From Gloeocapsopsis crepidinum LEGE 06123 (GTDB taxonomy: Bacteria; Cyanobacteriota; Cyanobacteriia; Cyanobacteriales; Chroococcidiopsidaceae): DNA of 64,000 nt. Shown here one piece after another: positions 45,474 through 55,124 of this stretch (positions are counted from its first letter, which is position 1; the number at the start of each line of letters is the position of its first letter). The DNA lies in contig NZ_JADEWN010000001.1 of the NCBI RefSeq assembly GCF_015207655.1, positions 62,001 through 126,000 on the forward strand, in the 5' to 3' direction. The translations under genes were made by a program, and so were the position numbers. Below the pieces are notes generated by a model. It was given only the letters and a program-made list of their open reading frames with translations, was not told where the DNA came from and searched no databases.

Positions 45474-45800
45474 TTAACTGCGTTGAAACTGACCAAACTG
45501 TAAGTCGTACACTTCGTCTTCCTTTTCTGTCTCAATCTTTAGATTTGAGCGTGGATAGGAAACACAGAGTAAGGCGTATCCTTTTTGCTGTAGCTCAGGA
45601 CTAAGACCCATACCGTCACCTTGTTCTACAGTACCTTCGACTAGTAAAGCAGCACAAGTAGTACAAACACCTGCGTTGCAAGAACTAGGCAGATCTAAAC
45701 CAGCGGCACTTGCAGCACGTAAAATGATTTTGTCTTCGGGGACTTCAATTGTATGCGTTTGACCTTGGTGTTGAATTTGAACAGTATAAGTTTGAGGCAT
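45474..45800 (-). CDS. Plant-type [2Fe-2S] ferredoxin
   Basis: A 108-aa ferredoxin. The cluster loop is SSCNAGVCTTC with the fourth Cys in ALLCVSYP, the C-x4-C-x2-C plus distant Cys pattern of plant-type ferredoxins. The N-terminus YTVQIQHQGQTHTIEVPEDK forms the usual beta-grasp. It is about ten residues longer than photosynthetic PetF, at both ends, and its loop differs, so it is probably a specialised ferredoxin rather than the main photosynthetic one. As first gene of an operon with a 58-aa protein and DUF3326, it may supply electrons to the DUF3326 product. Confidence 0.92.
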   Translation of the reverse strand: MPQTYTVQIQHQGQTHTIEVPEDKIILRAASAAGLDLPSSCNAGVCTTCAALLVEGTVEQGDGMGLSPELQQKGYALLCVSYPRSNLKIETEKEDEVYDLQFGQFQRS

Positions 45801-46136
45801 AGACTAAAAAACCGTTTTACTAAATGCCGATTGAACTACGTAATGTCAGCCATAATTTATTACTAATAAGTCATTGTATCCTGAGCAATTAGCTATTGGC
45901 TTGTTAGGGCTTAGTAAGCCTTGCACCATAGTGAACCCATGACTTCTATAGAAAAGAAAACGCGCAGCATCTTTATTCAAGCTACCGACTTTCAGATCGT
46001 GGAGTTCAGCTAATAGCTAAAAGCTAATCACCAATCGCTTTTTTTGATAGACCGTATCATGGTCAACTGTAATTGTGGTAATGCGGCGTTAACCTTGCAC
46101 TAAAAAGACAAAATGCCTGATTTAATGGAGATGAGA
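45801..46136. other. Divergent promoter region between ferredoxin operon and acnB
   Basis: 336 bases without a gene. It contains repeated attagct/agctaat words (near 45893 and 46012-46028) that can pair with each other. The stretch before 46137 carries GGAG six bases ahead of the acnB start. No clear operator was found. Confidence 0.4.
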
Positions 46137-48746
46137 ATGCTGGAAGAATATCAGCAACACGTTGCCCAACGGCAAGCGATGGGAATTCCCCCTTTACCTT
46201 TGGACGCCCAGCAAATAGCGACTGTGTGCGAACTACTCAAAGCACCACCAGCAGGGGAAGAGGAAACTTTATTGCATTTGTTACGCGATCGCGTTCCTCC
46301 TGGGGTCGATCCCGCAGCATATGTGAAAGCAGGATTTCTGACAGCGATCGCTAAAGGTGAAGCAACAAGTCCCTCAATTTCTCCCATCTACGCAGTTGAA
46401 CTGTTAGGCACAATGATGGGTGGATACAATGTGCGATCGCTTGTTGAGTTTCTCTCTAGTGATGATGAAGCGTTAGCAACTGCCGCGACAACGGCTTTAA
46501 GTAAAACTTTGTTAGTTTATGACGCTTTTCATGATGTTGAGGAATTAGCAAAAACAAATTCCCACGCGCAAGAAGTTATGCAATCGTGGGCAGATGCAGA
46601 ATGGTTTACAGCGCGATCGCCTTTACCAGAAGTAATCACTGTCACAGTTTTTAAAGTACCAGGCGAAACCAACACTGACGATCTTTCACCGGCTACGCAC
46701 GCGACGACACGCCCTGATATTCCCTTACACGCGCTAGCAATGCTAGAGTCACGGATGCCAGATGCGTTAGATACAATTGCCCAACTCAAACAAAAAGGGC
46801 ATCCTTTAGCATACGTTGGTGATGTTGTTGGTACAGGTTCCTCGCGAAAGAGTGCAATCAACTCGGTATTATGGCACATTGGGCAAGATATACCTTATGT
46901 TCCCAACAAACGTGCTGGAGGCTATGTTTTAGGAAGTGCGATCGCGCCAATTTTCTTTAACACAGCCGAAGACGCAGGGGCTTTACCAATTCAGTGCGAC
47001 GTCACCAAGATGGAAACTGGTATGGTTATCACCATCTATCCATACAAAGGTGAAATTACCAACGAAGCCGGAGACGTCATTTCTACTTTCAGACTGACAC
47101 CCGACACAATTACCGATGAAGTTCGCGCAGGTGGGCGTATTCCTCTACTCATTGGACGTACTCTCACCGACAAAACGCGCATGGCGATGAAATTAGAACC
47201 GAGTTCTGTATTTATTCGTCCTCAACAGCCTACAGATACAGGTAAAGGTTATACTCTCGCACAGAAAATGGTAGGTAAAGCGTGCGGATTACCTGGCGTT
47301 CGCCCTGGAACATCATGCGAACCGATTATGACAACGGTTGGTTCTCAAGATACTACAGGACCAATGACTCGCGACGAACTTAAAGAACTCGCGTGTCTCG
47401 GCTTCAGTGCAGATCTAGTGATGCAAAGTTTCTGTCATACCGCAGCATATCCAAAACCCGTAGATATTAAAACCCATCACGAACTTCCTGATTTCTTCGC
47501 GTCGCGGGGTGGCGTTGCCTTGCGTCCTGGTGATGGCATTATTCACTCATGGCTGAATCGGATGCTGTTACCCGACACAGTGGGAACAGGCGGTGACTCC
47601 CATACACGTTTTCCCTTGGGAATTTCTTTTCCTGCTGGTTCAGGATTAGTTGCGTTTGCGGCGGCTTTGGGTGTAATGCCATTAAATATGCCAGAATCAG
47701 TGTTAGTGCGGTTTAAGGGTGAGTTACAACCAGGTGTGACATTACGTGATATCGTTAATGCGATTCCTTATGTCGCCATGCAAAAAGGTTTACTCACTGT
47801 TACCAAGGAGAATAAAAAAAATGTCTTCTCTGGACGCATTATGGAAATCGAAGGCTTGCCTGATTTAAAAGTCGAACAAGCGTTTGAATTAACCGATGCG
47901 ACAGCAGAACGCTCTTGCGCAGGTTGTACAGTTAAATTGAGTGTCGAGACAATTTCTGAGTATCTGCGTTCTAATATTGCGCTGATGAAAAATATGGTAG
48001 CGCGGGGTTATCAAGATGCACGGACAATTATGCGTCGCGTTGCCAAGATGGAACAATGGCTAGCAAATCCAGTACTTATGGAAGCGGATGTAGATGCGGA
48101 GTATGCAGAAATTATTGAGATTGATTTGAACGAAATTAAAGAACCAATTGTTGCCGCACCCAATGACCCTGATAATGTCAAGTTGTTATCTGAGGTTGCC
48201 AACGATCCTGTACAAGAAGTCTTTATTGGTTCGTGCATGACAAATATTGGTCATTACCGCGCTACAGCTAAAGTACTAGAGGGCGCAGGTTCAGTGCAAA
48301 CTCGATTGTGGATTTGTCCTCCTACCCGCATGGACGAAAATCAACTGAAAGAAGAAGGCGTTTATGGTGTCTTTGGTGCGGCTGGGGCGCGAACAGAAAT
48401 GCCTGGTTGTAGTTTATGTATGGGAAATCAAGCACGAGTTGCTGACAAAACAACAGTGTTTTCTACCTCTACACGGAACTTCAACAACCGCATGGGTAAA
48501 GATGCACGAGTTTATCTTGGTTCTGCTGAATTAGCCGCAGTTTGTGCGTTACTGGCACGGATTCCCACAGTAGAGGAATATATGGATATCGTGGCACACA
48601 AGATTCATCCATTTGCAGATAATTTGTATCGCTATCTCAACTTCGATCAAATTGCTGGTTTTGAAGATGAAGGAAGAGTGATTCCTCTGGAAGAAATGCC
48701 TAAGATTGAGGATATTTTAGGAATTCCCGCAGGTACATTATCTTAA
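46137..48746 (+). CDS. acnB: Bifunctional aconitate hydratase 2 / 2-methylisocitrate dehydratase
   Basis: An 869-aa aconitase of the AcnB class. It interconverts citrate and isocitrate in the cytosolic carbon cycle, using a [4Fe-4S] cluster. The order is AcnB-specific: a HEAT-like N-terminal domain ([20 protein letters not shown]), a swivel domain ([20 protein letters not shown]), then the catalytic domains with [19 protein letters not shown], the cluster Cys in ERSCAGCTV and [14 protein letters not shown], and [12 protein letters not shown]. An upstream ATG at 46113 adds eight residues. I prefer 46137, since GGAG lies six bases before it and the family starts MLEEY. A strong terminator follows. 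AcnB proteins elsewhere also bind RNA when iron is low. Confidence 0.96.
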   Translation: MLEEYQQHVAQRQAMGIPPLPLDAQQIATVCELLKAPPAGEEETLLHLLRDRVPPGVDPAAYVKAGFLTAIAKGEATSPSISPIYAVELLGTMMGGYNVRSLVEFLSSDDEALATAATTALSKTLLVYDAFHDVEELAKTNSHAQEVMQSWADAEWFTARSPLPEVITVTVFKVPGETNTDDLSPATHATTRPDIPLHALAMLESRMPDALDTIAQLKQKGHPLAYVGDVVGTGSSRKSAINSVLWHIGQDIPYVPNKRAGGYVLGSAIAPIFFNTAEDAGALPIQCDVTKMETGMVITIYPYKGEITNEAGDVISTFRLTPDTITDEVRAGGRIPLLIGRTLTDKTRMAMKLEPSSVFIRPQQPTDTGKGYTLAQKMVGKACGLPGVRPGTSCEPIMTTVGSQDTTGPMTRDELKELACLGFSADLVMQSFCHTAAYPKPVDIKTHHELPDFFASRGGVALRPGDGIIHSWLNRMLLPDTVGTGGDSHTRFPLGISFPAGSGLVAFAAALGVMPLNMPESVLVRFKGELQPGVTLRDIVNAIPYVAMQKGLLTVTKENKKNVFSGRIMEIEGLPDLKVEQAFELTDATAERSCAGCTVKLSVETISEYLRSNIALMKNMVARGYQDARTIMRRVAKMEQWLANPVLMEADVDAEYAEIIEIDLNEIKEPIVAAPNDPDNVKLLSEVANDPVQEVFIGSCMTNIGHYRATAKVLEGAGSVQTRLWICPPTRMDENQLKEEGVYGVFGAAGARTEMPGCSLCMGNQARVADKTTVFSTSTRNFNNRMGKDARVYLGSAELAAVCALLARIPTVEEYMDIVAHKIHPFADNLYRYLNFDQIAGFEDEGRVIPLEEMPKIEDILGIPAGTLS

Positions 48747-48805
48747 ACAATAGAGTTACACTGCCCACTTGTAAGTGTAAATAACACCTGAATCTACATG
48801 TTTTT

Positions 48806-48828
48806 AGCCTACAAATGTAGGCTTTTTT
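48806..48828 (+). terminator. Rho-independent terminator after acnB
   Basis: AGCCTAC (48806-48812) and GTAGGCT (48817-48823) form a perfect 7-bp stem around the loop AAAT, followed by a run of six T. It lies 60 bases after the acnB stop. A run of five T before the stem means it can also terminate on the other strand. Confidence 0.85.
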
Positions 48829-48912
48829 CATATAAATCCATCTATGGTTAGGCTTTATTTGTGTAAGAAGCTAATTATTCTTAAATGGAATTATCCGCTG
48901 TGTTAAGTAAGA

Positions 48913-50628
48913 ATGAAAGCTTCAGAAACGACTCTCCGCAATTTACTAGAAGGTACAAAACAGTTTCAAATCCCACTTTTTCAGCGACCATATTCTTGGA
49001 AAAAAGAGAATTGGGAAACGTTGTGGGAAGACTTGATGAGTCTTTACAGAGAAGAAATTAAAGGATTTTATTTTCTCGGTCCAATAGTAACTCAGGCTAT
49101 ACCTGGAACTGCAGATGGAATTTCACCATTTGTTGTCATTGATGGGCAACAACGCTTAACAACGCTGACGATTATCTTAGCAGTTTTGCGAAATCATCTC
49201 AAAAAATCTGATAAAAGCGTTGCAGACGAAGTACAGGAGTTGTACTTAATTAATAAATTTAAGAAAGATAATGATATCTACAAGGTATTGCCAACGCAGG
49301 GCGATCGCGCAGTATATCAAAGTATCATCACAGGAAAAACAGTTAAAGATTTGGGAAAAACAAGCTCAATCTACGAAGCTTATAAATTTTTTGAGGTCAA
49401 GTTTAAAAAGCCTGATTTGGAGGAAAACATTACTTTAGACTTTACTAAATTTAAATCAGTTCTTTTAGAACAAATTCTATTAGTAAATATTACTTCCGAC
49501 GACAGCGATAACCCTTATCTTATTTTTGAAAGTTTGAACAACAAAGGAGAAGAATTAAGTCAAGTAGATTTAGTGCGTAATTATATATTCATGAAAATAC
49601 CGACTAATGAGCAAAAAACTGTATATGATAAACTTTGGCTGCCTCTAGAAGAGAAATTTAAGCAAAATTTTAAAAAGAGAAAAGGTACTGATGATAATAG
49701 TAATGAATACGCACAAGAACTAACAAACGCATTCTGGTTTTATATTCGTAAAGATGGTAAAGCAATTAGTCAAAAGGAAGTCTATAAAGCTATCAAGCAA
49801 AAATTTGATTCTTCTCAAGTAGATACTATAAGTCAACTTGAAGAAATTATCCAGTTTGCTTATTACTACTTACGCTTGAACTTTGAAAATGAAGAACTAA
49901 ATACCACTCTCAGGAGATGGTTTAAACGGTTAAAAAGGCTTGATTTTACGACTTGTCATATATTCCTGCTAAATATATACCGCGATTATGAGGAAGAAAG
50001 GTTGTCTTTAGAAGAGTTTGAGAAAATTATTAGATATTTAGAATCTTATTTTGTACGTCGCTGGATCGCAGGAATTTCTACTAAAGCCTTAGGCACTGTT
50101 TTTAATGATTTATATAATAAAGTCAAGAAAAATCCTAGCAACTTGGTCAATGGCTTACGTCAGACTCTTACAGAATTTAAAGCTAGTCAAATTTTTCCAG
50201 AAGATGCAAAGTTTCGCGAAGCTGTAATTCAAAAATCACTATATAGCAAAACTTCTGGAGTAAATGATAGAGTTAAGTTACTTTTAGAGAGTATCGAAGC
50301 AGAACTTAGTAAAGAGCAAGTTAATCCTGAAAATTTAACATTGGAGCATATTATGCCTCAAACTTTAGATGTGAAATGGAAAACAGTTTTAGGCACTAAT
50401 CATAGCAATATCCATAAAAAATGGCTACATACTTTAGGTAATTTAACATTAACAGGTTATAATTCAGAGCTATCTAATAAAAGTTATGAAGACAAACTAA
50501 ATTATTTACATACTAGCAACGTAACTTTAAACCAGTATTTTAAAAATATAGATACATGGAATGAGGAAGCAATTAAGAACCGTGCTGAGTACTTAGCTGA
50601 TATAGCGCTTAAAATCTGGCTGCGATAA
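48913..50628 (+). CDS. DUF262/DUF1524 (GmrSD-type) putative type IV restriction nuclease
   Basis: A 571-aa protein with the two-domain plan of single-chain GmrSD/BrxU-like enzymes. The N-terminal DUF262 (ParB/Srx-like) has FQIPLFQRPYSWKKENW and VIDGQQRLTTLTIILAVL with the DGQQR motif, then NNKGEELSQVDLVRNYIF. The C-terminal DUF1524 HNH-like nuclease has LTLEHIMPQTLDVKWK and LHTLGNLTLTGYNSELSNKS. Relatives cut DNA carrying modified bases in an NTP-dependent way and act against phages. No partner methylase is needed for this type. The gene is AT-rich with Lys- and Asn-heavy codons compared with its neighbours, suggesting horizontal transfer. It starts an accessory stretch. Confidence 0.88.
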   Translation: MKASETTLRNLLEGTKQFQIPLFQRPYSWKKENWETLWEDLMSLYREEIKGFYFLGPIVTQAIPGTADGISPFVVIDGQQRLTTLTIILAVLRNHLKKSDKSVADEVQELYLINKFKKDNDIYKVLPTQGDRAVYQSIITGKTVKDLGKTSSIYEAYKFFEVKFKKPDLEENITLDFTKFKSVLLEQILLVNITSDDSDNPYLIFESLNNKGEELSQVDLVRNYIFMKIPTNEQKTVYDKLWLPLEEKFKQNFKKRKGTDDNSNEYAQELTNAFWFYIRKDGKAISQKEVYKAIKQKFDSSQVDTISQLEEIIQFAYYYLRLNFENEELNTTLRRWFKRLKRLDFTTCHIFLLNIYRDYEEERLSLEEFEKIIRYLESYFVRRWIAGISTKALGTVFNDLYNKVKKNPSNLVNGLRQTLTEFKASQIFPEDAKFREAVIQKSLYSKTSGVNDRVKLLLESIEAELSKEQVNPENLTLEHIMPQTLDVKWKTVLGTNHSNIHKKWLHTLGNLTLTGYNSELSNKSYEDKLNYLHTSNVTLNQYFKNIDTWNEEAIKNRAEYLADIALKIWLR

Positions 50629-50666
50629 TTGTAAGAGTATTCAGTTAGGTGTACTAAAAGATTTCT

Positions 50667-50912
50667 TTAATTTGACCAAGAAGAAGCTTGTTTGTTATTA
50701 AGTGATACTATTCGGTCTAGTCGAATTTCGGTGCCATCATCTACCTTCAAGAAATCAGCTTTATTTGCCGCATAAATATCTACAATTAGACCTTGTACTT
50801 TTACTAATTCACTTGGTACCTTTTGATACACAATCTGGCATTCTTTACGCAAGGTGGCTAATGCCTCTAACTGATCGTGAAAGTCACAATCAACTGGAAC
50901 ATAGGCGTCCAT
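50667..50912 (-). CDS. Rof-like (Rho-binding antiterminator family) small protein
   Basis: An 81-aa protein. The opening YVPVDCDFHDQLEALATL matches the Rof/YaeO start (Y-x-P-I/V-x-C-x-x-x-D-x-L-E). The rest alternates beta strands and ends with the conserved-looking DGTEIRLDRIVSLNN, as in the Sm-like fold of Rof. E. coli Rof inhibits the termination factor Rho by blocking its RNA site. Cyanobacteria generally lack Rho, so this protein must do something else, perhaps RNA binding. AGGAG stands nine bases before the ATG. It lies between a GmrSD-like gene and a restriction-enzyme fragment. Confidence 0.65.
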   Translation of the reverse strand: MDAYVPVDCDFHDQLEALATLRKECQIVYQKVPSELVKVQGLIVDIYAANKADFLKVDDGTEIRLDRIVSLNNKQASSWSN

Positions 50913-51071
50913 CGTTTATGTCTCCTAAATTAGGCTGATATCTTAAAATTATATTGACAAAAATATCAGCGATCGCGTGCTGGTCAACTCATCCCTTAAT
51001 TCTCCTTCCTAGCGCTGAGATACATCCTCAAACAAGAGGTATAGAAGCGGGTTAGTTTCTGGTCACTAATG

Positions 51072-51362
51072 CTAAACCAATTCTCGATCGAGAAAAGTTT
51101 CTGTCTCTTCTTGTTTGTCTCTAATGTAGCTAAATACTCTTGCTGTAAACAGTGCATAAGCAATAGTCTGAGCATAGATATCTACAAAGCTATAATCTTG
51201 TTTGTTATCTGCAGTCAGTTGCAGTGTTTGCAGTAGCTCTCTTTCAGAACTTTCTAGCAGTTTATCCAAGGATTCATCTGTCTTTTCGGCTACATAAACT
51301 TGAGGTATTGCTGATTTAAGATGACGTGCAACTTCTCTAAATTTGATGGCTAGTTTACTCAC
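51072..51362 (-). pseudogene. N-terminal fragment of a type IIG/ISP-like restriction-modification enzyme
   Basis: A 96-codon frame whose second half contains YSFVDIYAQTIAYALFTARV. From memory this is close to the DFADMYAQTIAYGLFxAR segment at the end of the N-terminal nuclease region of fused restriction-methyltransferases. The frame ends right after that motif, and the large methylase and target-recognition parts are absent downstream. It is therefore either a relic or a free-standing domain. Its place beside a GmrSD-like gene fits an old restriction patch. It could still be expressed as a small protein. Confidence 0.6.
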
Positions 51363-51906
51363 AGTTTCTACAAGTTTGTAAAAACTCCCTTAACAAAGGA
51401 AACCGAAAGGACTGTTTTTTACTGCTAGTGGTTTAATTTCAATCGTGCATTCAATTCTTACTCATTGCAATTCATAGTTTGTCATGTGATTTTTTATCTT
51501 CAGTTAATAACACCAACGGTAATAGCACTATACTAGTGATATGTAATAATAGATACATTAATTTTCCTCTAATCTTAGACGTAGTGTGTGAACAAACTTA
51601 CTCGTTTTTAATTATCTGTACCTTAATTAACATCTCTTTTAAAACAAACTACTTGATAGTGAATAATATAGATTGCTTTGTATCGTATTTATAAATAATA
51701 AAAATGCCCTCAGTACACTCACGGTAAAGAAATAAACCAGAAAAATTGCGGAGATTTTATCAAACTTTTAAAATAGTAGCGAGGCAAAAGCAGAAAATTT
51801 ACTGAAATTAGATGGATAGTGGCTAAAAGAATTAAAAACTGGCAAATCAATTAAGTTGCTAGTTCAACTGAATATAATGTAAATTTTTCTACCTGCGGCA
51901 ATTCTC
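51363..51906. other. Gene-free AT-rich interval
   Basis: About 540 bases between the restriction-enzyme fragment and the membrane-protein gene. A plus-strand frame of 71 codons at 51479 has no ribosome-binding site, heavy Ile/Asn/Cys content and no likeness to proteins, so I treat it as chance. No hairpin or HIP1 site was seen. Confidence 0.5.
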
Positions 51907-52419
51907 ATGATTTTGATTACAGAACGCCTTATCATTGAAAATCTACTATTTTTCACACTCGCTACGTCTTTTTTGATTTTCGCAGGTTGGTTGTGGCGAC
52001 ACGCTAAGCCTTTTAGCCTTCCTCAACCACTCCCAAACTGGTTTAAAGCTTGGTTTGCAACTGTCATAGTATTGGGAGTACTACTTCCATTAGTAACAAT
52101 ATTGTGGGCAGCGTCGCAAGGCGATCGCATTGTTGTGCTAGTGCTTGTTTCCTACTTTGTCATGCTGGGGTTACAAATTTTATCTGAAAGCTTGACAGTC
52201 AACCGTTTTCAATCTTGCGTATGGGTGACAATTCCTTGCTTGTACTTACCCTATCGTCTCTGGCAGCTATATAGTGGGTTAACACTAATAAACCTAGAAA
52301 ATGACTTGTGGGTACAAAGCATATTAATCGCTGAGATGGTTTTATGGACGTTCAACTATGGCGTACACTTATCGCAAATTCCCTGGCTATTGCGCTGGGA
52401 GACTTCTCAAAATAATTAA
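51907..52419 (+). CDS. Conserved multi-pass membrane protein, 170 aa
   Basis: A 170-aa protein with about five hydrophobic segments: LLFFTLATSFLIFAGWLW, FATVIVLGVLLPLVTILWAA, VVLVLVSYFVMLGLQIL, CVWVTIPCLYLPYRLW and ILIAEMVLWTFNYGVHL. There is no signal peptide and no catalytic motif. I do not recognise a named family. Its stop is immediately followed by the ATG of the EamA transporter, so translation of the two is coupled and the product may help that transporter. Codon use is like ordinary genes of this genome. Confidence 0.7.
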   Translation: MILITERLIIENLLFFTLATSFLIFAGWLWRHAKPFSLPQPLPNWFKAWFATVIVLGVLLPLVTILWAASQGDRIVVLVLVSYFVMLGLQILSESLTVNRFQSCVWVTIPCLYLPYRLWQLYSGLTLINLENDLWVQSILIAEMVLWTFNYGVHLSQIPWLLRWETSQNN

Positions 52420-53307
52420 ATGTCTAACTTGACGGGCGAATTCGCAGCTTTATCTGCCGCTTTTTTATGGGCGATGGCTTCAGTCATCTACAGTCGTATT
52501 GGACAACAAATTCATCCACTCGAACTCAACTTGTTCAAAGGCGCGATCGCAGTTGTTCTCCTTCTTTTTACAATCCTCATTAGTGGTGACATACTTCCAG
52601 CATTAGCCCTTAATAATTATTTCCTCTTAATCCTCAGCGGAATGTTAGGCATCGGTTTAGGTGACTCTGCCTTTCTCACGGCGCTAAAATACCTCGGTGC
52701 ACGCCGTACTCTACTCATAGAAACTTTAGCACCGCCCTTGACTGCAATTTTGGCATTGCTCTTTCTTCAAGAACAATTGAGTTTAGCTGCGTGGTGTGGT
52801 ATTATTACGACTATTCTGGGAGTGGCGTGGGTATTAAGCGAAAGAGTACCTGGCACAAGTACACATCACTCAACACATTTATTACGTGGTATCGGTTTTG
52901 GGATTTTAGCGGCGATCGCTCTTTCCACAGGTGCTATACTTTCCCGTGCTGTCTTTGCAACAACATCTATTAGCTCGTTATGGGCTGCACTCTTGCGTTT
53001 GATGGGTGGTTTACTCATTTTGATACCGTGGGTAGGCATAAAACGCCGTTCTCAGGTGAAACTTCCCTCACTCCAAATTACAACCGCAATTTTCTTAGCA
53101 TCTTTTGCTGGTACTTATCTAGGAATTTGGCTACAACAAACGGCAATAAAATTTACTGCAGCCGGAATTGCTTTAACACTGACAAATACTAGCCCTCTCT
53201 TTGTATTACCGATAGCCGCAGCAATGGGTGAGAGAATTAGTTTCAGGGCGATCGCGGGTGTTGGAGTTGCGATCGCCGGAATCGCCATTTTGTTTTATCT
53301 GCAATAA
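52420..53307 (+). CDS. EamA/DMT-family permease
   Basis: A 295-aa protein with ten transmembrane helices in two EamA repeats. The first has FAALSAAFLWAMASVIYSRI and the second GIGFGILAAIALSTGAILSR. Family hallmarks include LGDSAFLTALKYLGARRTLL in the first repeat and TNTSPLFVLPIAAAMGE near the end of the second. DMT permeases export or exchange small metabolites such as amino acids or nucleosides. The substrate cannot be assigned from sequence. It starts directly after the stop of the 170-aa membrane protein, and the ComB-like gene follows 26 bp later. Confidence 0.88.
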   Translation: MSNLTGEFAALSAAFLWAMASVIYSRIGQQIHPLELNLFKGAIAVVLLLFTILISGDILPALALNNYFLLILSGMLGIGLGDSAFLTALKYLGARRTLLIETLAPPLTAILALLFLQEQLSLAAWCGIITTILGVAWVLSERVPGTSTHHSTHLLRGIGFGILAAIALSTGAILSRAVFATTSISSLWAALLRLMGGLLILIPWVGIKRRSQVKLPSLQITTAIFLASFAGTYLGIWLQQTAIKFTAAGIALTLTNTSPLFVLPIAAAMGERISFRAIAGVGVAIAGIAILFYLQ

Positions 53308-53333
53308 TTAGTAATTTTCAAGACAAAATATCA

Positions 53334-54065
53334 GTGATTTTTGACCAAGCAGAATTTGATATTCGTTGTGAATGGGGTGAACAAGGCGTAATTAATCTTG
53401 CTCCAATAAGCGATGTACTAATTGTAGTCGATGTTCTCTCTTTCTCCACTTGTGTTGAAATTGCAAGTAATAACGGTGCAATAATATTTCCCTATCAATG
53501 GAAAGATAACTCAGCGTTAGATTATGCTTTATCTCTGAATGCAGAACTAGTTAGTAATGAGCGTAAACTCACTAATGGTTACTCACTATCGCCTTCCTCA
53601 TTAGTCAATATTCCTGCAAATACTCGACTTGTTTTACCCTCACCGAATGGTGCTACTCTCACTTTAGCTGTACAACAGCAAGCACAGGTTTTAACGGGGT
53701 GTTTGAGAAACTGTGAGGCTGTTGCAAACTTTGCTCAGAAAAAAGGAAAGAGAATTTCTATTATTCCCGCAGGCGAAAGATGGAACAATGGAAGTTTAAG
53801 AATAGCTTTAGAGGATATGATTGGTGCTGGTGCAATTCTTAGCCACATGCAAGGAACATTTTCACCCGAAGCTAAAGCAGCTATCGCAGTTTTTCAGAGT
53901 ACAAAAGACGCTCTTCTTTCAAATTTAAAAAGCTGTATTTCTGGCAAAGAATTAATTACTAGAAGGTTTGCTAAAGATGTAGAACTATCAGCAGCTTATA
54001 ACATTAGTAAATGTGTTCCTCTATTTGCCAACAACGCATATACCAACATTATACATATCACTTGA
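53334..54065 (+). CDS. 2-phosphosulfolactate phosphatase (ComB) family protein
   Basis: A 243-aa protein starting at a GTG (MIFDQAEFDIRCEWGEQGV). The family pattern is clear: VLIVVDVLSFSTCVEIASNN, VLPSPNGATLTLAVQQQAQV, GCLRNCEAVANFAQKKG and IIPAGERWNNGSLRIALEDM. ComB dephosphorylates 2-phosphosulfolactate in coenzyme M synthesis in methanogens. Bacterial homologues occur where coenzyme M is not made, so the real substrate here is probably another sulfo- or phospho-compound. It follows the EamA permease gene closely and may share its transcript. No good ribosome-binding site precedes the GTG. Confidence 0.83.
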   Translation: MIFDQAEFDIRCEWGEQGVINLAPISDVLIVVDVLSFSTCVEIASNNGAIIFPYQWKDNSALDYALSLNAELVSNERKLTNGYSLSPSSLVNIPANTRLVLPSPNGATLTLAVQQQAQVLTGCLRNCEAVANFAQKKGKRISIIPAGERWNNGSLRIALEDMIGAGAILSHMQGTFSPEAKAAIAVFQSTKDALLSNLKSCISGKELITRRFAKDVELSAAYNISKCVPLFANNAYTNIIHIT

Positions 54066-54157
54066 ATATGATAGCGCCCTCTACCCTGTCATATAGTGTA
54101 ACCAATACATACCTTTTTCCTCTGCAATCAGATCGCTGTAGCTAAAAAAATACTTAA

Positions 54158-54370
54158 CTAAGTATGTAAGAAATTACCTAGAATTCCTAGCGCAATAGTT
54201 TTCATTAAAATACTTGGTGAGTCTGCAAGCGGTGTTGACTCAAAATAGACAACAGTTGCGATCGCATCGCGTGTTATAAGTAATCGTGGATCGTCTCATA
54301 ATGCTAATCGCACTCGAAACTCAAAGCAACCACTTGAATTATTTTGTAAATCAATATTACACTCATCATG
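54158..54370 (-). pseudogene. Decayed protein-coding remnant of unknown family
   Basis: A minus-strand frame reads GCFEFRVRLAL, then an in-frame TGA at 54296-54298, then DDPRLLITRDAIATVVYFES and TPLADSPSILMKTIALGILG before a TAG. Base composition and the amino-acid pattern look coding on both sides of the stop, and a HIP1-containing codon run lies inside it. I cannot name the family. It seems to be the C-terminal part of a dead gene. Confidence 0.35.
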
Positions 54371-54815
54371 TTAAATGCAAGTAAATCTCATTTAACTTGG
54401 AAGTTACTTGATCTAGAAATCACCTACTCTTACTTTGCGAGTATCTCTCAATACTCATTTTTGTAAGTTTTTAACACTTTTCGCTAACAGTGAGAAAGCA
54501 GTTTATACATCGTTTTTTAGTTTCAAATTTAATGTACTGCTAGACAGTCATTTTTATACAGTTGCTGATGTGTGAGAAACAAATTAATAATGGAAATACT
54601 AACAGCAGAAGAATATTGGCAAGCGCGGGAAGAAAGTATTAAATTAAATGGTAAGCGACGACTAAAATATGATAGATTTGATGAAATTTGGCAATGTAAA
54701 AATTAATTTTCTACAGATGTAGTTTATTTGCTTGAACTACATTCTGGTTTAGGTATATCAATAGGAAAACATATACATCATAGTGACTTAAACTACGTGT
54801 CTAATCTAAATCAAG

Positions 54816-54932
54816 GCTGTTCAGCAAAACCAAGTCTATGTTGTCGATTTCCAAACCTGGTATGGCTTTGATTTTCTTTCGGCTCATGCGGTACTCGATG
54901 ATATTGAGAAGTACTTAGTCAATGCACCGTAA
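54816..54932 (+). pseudogene. C-terminal relic of an iron-siderophore binding protein (FecB type)
   Basis: A 38-codon frame reads AVQQNQVYVVDFQTWYGFDF followed by AVLDDIEKYLVNAP and a stop. This is the usual ending of siderophore-binding lipoproteins (AVQxxxVYxVDxxxW then LDDxxKYL). Upstream of it the frame is closed by a stop and the rest of the gene is gone. It differs from the two intact copies at 37313 and 42618, so it comes from a third, lost gene. Confidence 0.6.
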
Positions 54933-55020
54933 ACTCTTATTCAGTAAGCGTTACTAGGATTTTGACAATAGAACTACTAGAAAATCAAATCAACTGTGCG
55001 ATGTCACAGACCAGCCGCGT

Positions 55021-55053
55021 ACTCTGCGAGAAGGCTTCGCCAATGCGTCTACG
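55021..55053. repeat. Short cyanobacterial intergenic repeat (GGCGAAGCCTTCTCGC type)
   Basis: The complementary strand reads cgtagacgcattggcgaagc then cttctcgcagagt, a word frequent between genes in many cyanobacteria. It contains the small palindrome GGCGAAGCC (reading ggcttcgcc on the plus strand). A related piece, ggcgtagccgaaggc, is near 27976. It marks the decayed stretch upstream of the Rpn pseudogene. Confidence 0.5.
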
Positions 55054-55124
55054 TATAATTTTCTTGACCAAATCAATTGTTTATGCATAGAAATCACATG
55101 ACGAACTTGAAATGTAGCTTCCAA

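Noticed and set aside
51479-51694. 71-codon plus-strand frame
   Set aside because: Very AT-rich, unusual Ile/Asn/Cys content, no ribosome-binding site and no likeness to a protein family.
54590-54706. 38-codon frame MEILTAEEYWQAREESIKLN onward
   Set aside because: Reads plausibly at the protein level but has no ribosome-binding site, is short and lies in a decayed stretch. Kept only as a possible fragment.
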